Positions 7,282 to 10,197 of a stretch of 10,197 bases of DNA are shown here, in pieces. Position 1 is the stretch's first letter; each line of letters starts with the position of its first letter. The stretch spans positions 1 through 10,197 of the forward strand of contig USJT01000017.1 of the NCBI GenBank assembly GCA_900555175.1, in the 5' to 3' direction. Both the position numbers and the translations under genes were made by a program. The notes under the pieces are model-generated. The model was not told where the DNA came from, did not search any database, and saw nothing but the letters and a program-made list of their open reading frames with translations. The stretch is from an uncultured bacterium. Lineage in GTDB: Bacteria; Cyanobacteriota; Vampirovibrionia; Gastranaerophilales; Gastranaerophilaceae.

Positions 7282-8268
7282 TTATAACCCTAATCCTATT
7301 CCGCCGTTATCACTTTCACCGTTATCACCTGAACCGATATTTTTAATTACGGTTCTTGTGTTACCGTCAGCATGGAAATTTTTTGGTTTCATAGTCATCT
7401 TAATCTTATCGGCATAAATAGTTCTTACGCCTTGTGTAATACTTGAACGTCCGGTAAAATATGCTTCATTAGGTTTTCCTTCTTTGTTCGGATACAATGT
7501 AAGTTTTGGACCTTCTGCATAATAATCCTGATACCAAACTCTAACGTTTCCGGAAGCATTAAATATTCCTTTTTCCTGAGCATATTCCTGACGTCTAGAT
7601 TTCAAAACAAGTGTTGCGCCATCATCCATAACTGCTTTTGATGTAGTGTTTCCGACAGCTACAAGCACCTTGGTAATTGTATCGTACATAAATCTGTCAG
7701 CATAAGATTCATTTCCCTGCTGTTTAATTTTTGCATTTCCGATAAGCTCAATATCTTTTAAATCACCGTTTTTATCAGTTCTAACCTTTGCCTTATCAGA
7801 AAATGTATCCAAATCTTTATATTTTATAGTAACTGTTCCTGTTGCTGTCATAACTCCTGTTTTTGTATCATATTCCTGTTCATCAGCGTTTATAACAACA
7901 ATAGGCACCTTACCGTCAAAAACAATAGATTGAGTATCTCCTTGAGCTTTTACAATCTTTGTAATTAAGGACATTTTCAAAATATTTGCTTTAACTTCAC
8001 GTTTTTTATTTTTCTTTACTTCATAAGCATAAGGTTTGTTATAAAAAGTTGCAGTATCAAGTTTTTGATCATCAGTCATAGTAACATCAGCAGAATCTCC
8101 TACAACATGCATATCGTCAACAGAAACTTTTACGTTTCCGTTAAACTTCAATTTATTATCCTGCTCACTGTAACTTTGTGTTTTAGATTCAATAATAAGA
8201 TCAGAAGCCTGAACAACAAGCCCTGCAGTAAATAAAACCATTATTAAAGTTAAAACTAATTTTTTCAC
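7282..8268 (-). CDS. lptA: LptA/OstA-like periplasmic LPS transport protein with three repeat units
   Basis: Likely periplasmic bridge protein carrying lipopolysaccharide from LptC towards the outer membrane. A signal peptide covers residues 1 to ~21 (Lys-Lys, hydrophobic core, cleavage near VQA/SD). The mature part has three similar OstA-type units: Gln31-Gly44-Asn-Val, Gln131-Gly144-Thr-Val and Gln227-Gly240-Asn-Val, about 98 residues apart, each a Q-x-Y segment followed by a GNV/GTV strand and a d-A-x-v strand. E. coli LptA has ~185 residues; this has 328, ending in a Gly/Asn/Asp-rich tail (311-328). Translation starts at GTG, overlapping the lptC stop as GTGA, with AAGGAG at 8274-8279 five bases upstream. 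This overlap suggests coupled translation with lptC. The family assignment is good. Whether it acts as LptA or as another LPS-linked OstA-domain protein is inferred from its pairing with lptC. Confidence 0.82.
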   Translation of the reverse strand: MKKLVLTLIMVLFTAGLVVQASDLIIESKTQSYSEQDNKLKFNGNVKVSVDDMHVVGDSADVTMTDDQKLDTATFYNKPYAYEVKKNKKREVKANILKMSLITKIVKAQGDTQSIVFDGKVPIVVINADEQEYDTKTGVMTATGTVTIKYKDLDTFSDKAKVRTDKNGDLKDIELIGNAKIKQQGNESYADRFMYDTITKVLVAVGNTTSKAVMDDGATLVLKSRRQEYAQEKGIFNASGNVRVWYQDYYAEGPKLTLYPNKEGKPNEAYFTGRSSITQGVRTIYADKIKMTMKPKNFHADGNTRTVIKNIGSGDNGESDNGGIGLGL

Positions 8269-8867
8269 TTATTCTCCTTATCGCTGTAAACCTTAGAAAC
8301 AGCATTTCCTATAATTTTAAATTTAGCATAATCAGGGCTGATTTCAACTCTTTTTGCAGTTGCCAAAAGATCAGCCTTTCTTGTAATTCTAACATTTCCT
8401 TCAGCAACAATAGGTACATCAGCACCGGTCCAAACAAGTTTATTTGCCCTCAAAGTCGTAAAATCTTTTAACACAATATATGTGTTGTCATATAAAATAA
8501 TTTGTTTTTTTCGTTCGTTATAGGTTCCTTTTGATGATTGAAAGCTCATAGAAACTTCATTTTTATCATCATAAAAATTACCTATTACATTATTTAAAAT
8601 AGCAACACCGTTTTTGCTGTCATAATTACCTGTTTCGCCGTAAATTTCCCAATATTTTTTCTCATCTTTGGTTTCTGTCAAAAAAATACCGTCAATAACA
8701 GCTTCTTGTCTGTCTTGATCTGTTTGTAACTGGCTTCTATTGAAATTGTGAGTAATAACGCCGGCTGATATAAACGCCCACGCCAAAAGTCCTACAATTG
8801 CTGCGAAAGCGGCAAAGTAAGCTTGTTGTTTTTTACTTAAACTTTTAAATTTATCCAACCAGTTCAT
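8265..8867 (-). CDS. lptC: LptC-like LPS export protein, inner-membrane anchored
   Basis: This 200-residue protein is probably the bitopic membrane subunit that takes LPS from the LptB2FG transporter and passes it to LptA. One membrane helix lies at about residues 16-38 after a Lys-rich cytoplasmic start; the rest would be a periplasmic beta-jellyroll. LptC-like features are GETGNYDSKNGVAILNNV (77-94), the GTYNERKKQIILYDN stretch (114-128), LRANKLVW (139-146), VAEGNVRITR (154-163) and a closing ISPDYAKFKIIGNA (176-189). Length and layout match E. coli LptC (191 residues). It is the first gene of the operon and overlaps lptA by 4 bases. No clear Shine-Dalgarno precedes the ATG (only AT-rich sequence), so initiation may be weak or leaderless. 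lptB, lptF and lptG are not in the window. Confidence 0.85.
   Translation of the reverse strand: MNWLDKFKSLSKKQQAYFAAFAAIVGLLAWAFISAGVITHNFNRSQLQTDQDRQEAVIDGIFLTETKDEKKYWEIYGETGNYDSKNGVAILNNVIGNFYDDKNEVSMSFQSSKGTYNERKKQIILYDNTYIVLKDFTTLRANKLVWTGADVPIVAEGNVRITRKADLLATAKRVEISPDYAKFKIIGNAVSKVYSDKENK
8274..8279 (-). promoter_or_regulatory. Ribosome binding site for the GTG start of lptA
   Basis: A perfect AAGGAG on the minus strand ends 5 bases before the GTG at 8266-8268. It lies inside the end of lptC and decides the non-ATG start that gives the signal peptide MKKLVLTLIM. Confidence 0.75.
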
Positions 8868-8890
8868 ACTAATAATTTTAACATGAAAAA

Positions 8891-8954
8891 ACAGTTAAAA
8901 TAAAAACTTTAACTTATATGAATTACCAAGGATAATCTAAAAATTTTTAACTGT
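8891..8954. repeat. 10-base inverted repeat with an extra internal motif copy
   Basis: ACAGTTAAAA (8891-8900) and TTTTAACTGT (8945-8954) are perfect reverse complements 44 bases apart. A third copy of the core, TTTAACT, lies at 8908-8914 and forms a 7-base inverted repeat with 8893-8899. A looser copy, TTTTAACA, is at 8877-8884. The arms are too far apart for a terminator, and the placement just upstream of lptC suits an operator; that role is inferred. Confidence 0.5.
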
Positions 8955-9042
8955 ATATAAATTTTGTAATAATATTTTTTATAAAATAAGATGAATTTCA
9001 ATAAATAACTTAATATTTTAAGCATTTTTGCTAAGTTTGTTT

Positions 9043-9048
9043 TATAAT
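9043..9048 (+). promoter_or_regulatory. -10 promoter box for dapA
   Basis: A perfect TATAAT lies 44 bases before the dapA ATG, predicting a transcript start near 9055 and a leader of about 38 bases. No good -35 box is found 16-18 bases upstream. Confidence 0.4.
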
Positions 9049-9083
9049 TTTTTTATGTGTAGGGATAGACTTGAAAAGGGAAA

Positions 9084-9087
9084 GAGG
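9084..9087 (+). promoter_or_regulatory. Ribosome binding site of dapA
   Basis: GAGG, inside the purine-rich run AGGGAAAGAGG, ends 5 bases before the ATG at 9093 and supports that start. Confidence 0.6.
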
Positions 9088-9092
9088 TTTAT

Positions 9093-9986
9093 ATGGCATT
9101 AAGATACGATGCAGGTGAAGTGATTACCGCAATGGTTACACCATTCAACTCAAAAAGAGAAATTGATTACAACAAAGCTGAAGAACTTGCTAAATACTTA
9201 ATCAGTCATGGAAGTGATGCACTTCTTGTCGCAGGGACGACAGGTGAAGGTCCGACTTTAACTCATGAAGAAGAATTTGAATTACTAAGTACAATCAAAC
9301 GAGCTGTTGCAAATAAAGCAAAAGTAATTATGAATGCAGGCTCTAACTGTACAGATACAGCAATTATGGCAGCAAAATGGGCGCAAAAAGAAGATGTTGA
9401 CGCAATCCTCTCTGTCGTTCCTTATTACAACAAACCTTCTCAAAAAGGTATGATTGAACATTTTTCAGCGATTGCAGAAAGCGTTGATTTGCCTATTATT
9501 ATCTACAATATTCCGGGAAGAACCGGTGTAAATATGTTGCCTGAAACTGTTGCAACTTTGGCTGAAAAATATCAAAATATTGTTGCTATTAAACAAAGCT
9601 TCCCTAATATGGATATGATTACGGAATTAAAATTATGCTGTCCTGACGATTTTACAATTTATTCAGGAGATGACAGCTTAACTTTACCTATGATGTCATT
9701 AGGTGCAAGAGGGGTAGTTTCTGTTGCATCTCACATATTCGGTTCCGAAGTTAAATCTATGATTAGAAATTACAAAACAGGAGAATTTTTGGCAGCAGTG
9801 AATATGCACAAAAAACTTTATCCTGTATTTAAAAAATTATTTATGGCTCCAAATCCTGTACCTGTAAAAGCAGCTTTGGCTCATAAAGGTTTAATTGAAG
9901 ATTATGTAAGACGTCCGCTTGTAGAACTTACACAAATCGAGAAAAAAGATTTATTTATGGTAATTGATGATGTTAATAAAGATTAA
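9093..9986 (+). CDS. dapA: 4-hydroxy-tetrahydrodipicolinate synthase
   Basis: Condenses pyruvate with aspartate semialdehyde, the first step committed to lysine and diaminopimelate (cytoplasm). The 297-residue protein is a complete TIM barrel of normal length. Visible active-site parts are AGTTGEGPTL (47-56) with Thr49 and Thr50, PYYNKPSQKG (110-119) with the Tyr112 that reaches into the neighbouring subunit, YNIPGRTG (138-145) with Tyr138 and Arg143, the Schiff-base Lys167 in VAIKQS, and GVVSVASH (207-214). After the lysine the usual Glu-Ala (KEAsG) is replaced by QSFPNMD, a variation seen in parts of this superfamily. All catalytic residues are present, so I read it as DapA rather than an N-acetylneuraminate lyase-type relative; the GTTGEGPTL loop supports this. 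It is divergent from the lptC operon and is followed 106 bases later by secD. Confidence 0.96.
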   Translation: MALRYDAGEVITAMVTPFNSKREIDYNKAEELAKYLISHGSDALLVAGTTGEGPTLTHEEEFELLSTIKRAVANKAKVIMNAGSNCTDTAIMAAKWAQKEDVDAILSVVPYYNKPSQKGMIEHFSAIAESVDLPIIIYNIPGRTGVNMLPETVATLAEKYQNIVAIKQSFPNMDMITELKLCCPDDFTIYSGDDSLTLPMMSLGARGVVSVASHIFGSEVKSMIRNYKTGEFLAAVNMHKKLYPVFKKLFMAPNPVPVKAALAHKGLIEDYVRRPLVELTQIEKKDLFMVIDDVNKD

Positions 9987-9995
9987 TAAAGATTA
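9973..9995 (+). repeat. 10-base tandem repeat spanning the dapA stop codon
   Basis: TTAATAAAGA is repeated at 9973-9982 and 9983-9992, followed by TTA. The second copy supplies the dapA stop (TAA, 9984-9986) and a second TAA in frame. The 11-base form GTTAATAAAGA (9972-9982) recurs just before secD at 10073-10083. Confidence 0.6.
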
Positions 9996-10092
9996 GCCCA
10001 TCAAGACTATAAATTAATTTTTAAATTAAAAGTAAAATATAAAAACAAAAAAATTAAGGAAATAAAAAATCAGTTAATAAAGAGGATAAAAA

Positions 10093-10197
10093 ATGAAAAA
10101 CAAAATTTTAATGTTCTGGTTTATTGTGGGAGTAGTAATTGTATCACTATTTCTAATCATAATTAAACCGACAAAATTAGGACTTGACCTTGTTGGC
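10093..10197 (+). CDS. secD: Protein translocase subunit SecD, N-terminal start (3' end cut by window)
   Basis: Only the first 35 residues are inside the window. They show a short basic start (MKNK), one hydrophobic membrane helix at about 6-24, and then KLGLDLVG (28-35), the beginning of the GLDLxGG motif found at the start of the periplasmic part of SecD. SecD with SecF uses the proton gradient to pull exported proteins through SecYEG. GAGGA at 10082-10086 lies 6 bases before the ATG. The frame is open to the right edge, and secF would be expected downstream. No separate promoter or terminator is evident after dapA, so the two may be co-transcribed. The call rests on a short stretch but the motif is distinctive. 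Confidence 0.85.
   Translation, partial: MKNKILMFWFIVGVVIVSLFLIIIKPTKLGLDLVG

Larger units (their letters stand above)
1742..8867 (-). other. Predicted six-gene operon: lptC-lptA-TPR-dprA-topA-aroE
   Basis: Six genes run in one direction with almost no space between them: a 4-base GTGA overlap (lptC/lptA), a 3-base gap (lptA/TPR), a 14-base overlap (TPR/dprA), a 32-base gap (dprA/topA) and a 25-base gap (topA/aroE). The last two gaps hold ribosome sites but no terminator-like hairpin. Transcription probably starts in 8868-9092, although internal promoters cannot be excluded. Co-transcription is inferred from spacing. The dprA-topA-aroE part resembles the E. coli dprA-smg-yrdD-tsaC-aroE neighbourhood. 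Confidence 0.7.
8868..9092. promoter_or_regulatory. Divergent control region between the lptC operon and dapA
   Basis: This 225-base, very AT-rich gap separates the outward-facing starts of lptC and dapA and must hold promoters for both. On the dapA side there is a consensus -10 box (9043-9048) and a clear ribosome site. On the lptC side no convincing promoter stands out; a weak TTGGTA with TTTTAT 18 bases downstream (minus strand, about 8929 to 8900) is one candidate. The left half holds several copies of a TTTAACT-type motif. I see no open frame or riboswitch-like structure in it. Confidence 0.6.

Noticed and set aside
9021..9032. AGCA-TTTT-TGCT hairpin upstream of dapA, as an attenuator or riboswitch part
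   Set aside because: Only four base pairs, located upstream of the likely transcript start, with no lysine-riboswitch-like conserved structure around it.
10014..10029. Palindrome TTAATTT/AAATTAA after dapA, as a terminator
   Set aside because: The stem is A/T only with a 2-base loop and no following T tract; expected by chance in such AT-rich DNA.
1..10197. Search for tRNA genes, CRISPR arrays, insertion sequences, phage or defence genes
   Set aside because: No cloverleaf-like sequence, spaced repeat arrays, transposase motifs or terminal inverted repeats were seen by eye, and nearly all sequence is accounted for by core genes.

Overview
The window is AT-rich, gene-dense bacterial DNA from a diderm (LPS-type) organism: it carries LptC- and LptA-like lipopolysaccharide transport proteins alongside housekeeping genes. 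Low GC, A/T-ending codons, the standard bacterial code and a split MacB-type exporter fit an uncultured gut lineage such as Gastranaerophilales/Vampirovibrionia (non-photosynthetic relatives of Cyanobacteria). That placement is an inference at about even odds; other AT-rich diderms are possible. There are no tRNA or rRNA genes, mobile elements or CRISPR arrays, and the region reads as core chromosome.

Layout. Positions 1-1737 (+): the 3' part of an ABC-exporter ATPase and its complete MacB/FtsX-type permease. Positions 1742-8867 (-): a compact run of genes, almost certainly one transcription unit, read as lptC-like, lptA-like, a TPR protein broken by a frameshift, dprA, topA, aroE. It converges on the permease gene with only 4 bases between the stop codons. 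Positions 8868-9092: the divergent control region, AT-rich with repeated TTTAACT-type motifs. Positions 9093-9986 (+): dapA, then the start of secD, which runs off the right edge.

How they work together. LptC and LptA would form the inner-membrane exit and periplasmic bridge for LPS. DprA and TopA handle single-stranded DNA during transformation and supercoiling. AroE and DapA feed aromatic amino-acid and lysine/diaminopimelate (peptidoglycan) synthesis. The order dprA-topA-aroE recalls the E. coli neighbourhood dprA-smg-yrdD (a topoisomerase-type zinc-finger protein)-tsaC-aroE, so part of this cluster looks ancient rather than newly assembled.

Most notable: AroE has an extra ~155-residue N-terminal arm (a charged helix-like segment, then long Ser/Thr- and Asn-rich low-complexity stretches). 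The TPR gene is interrupted by what looks like a 2-base loss inside its fourth repeat. The LptA-like protein is built from three copies of a ~98-residue OstA-type unit. I see no clear evidence of a wholly new defence or mobile system.
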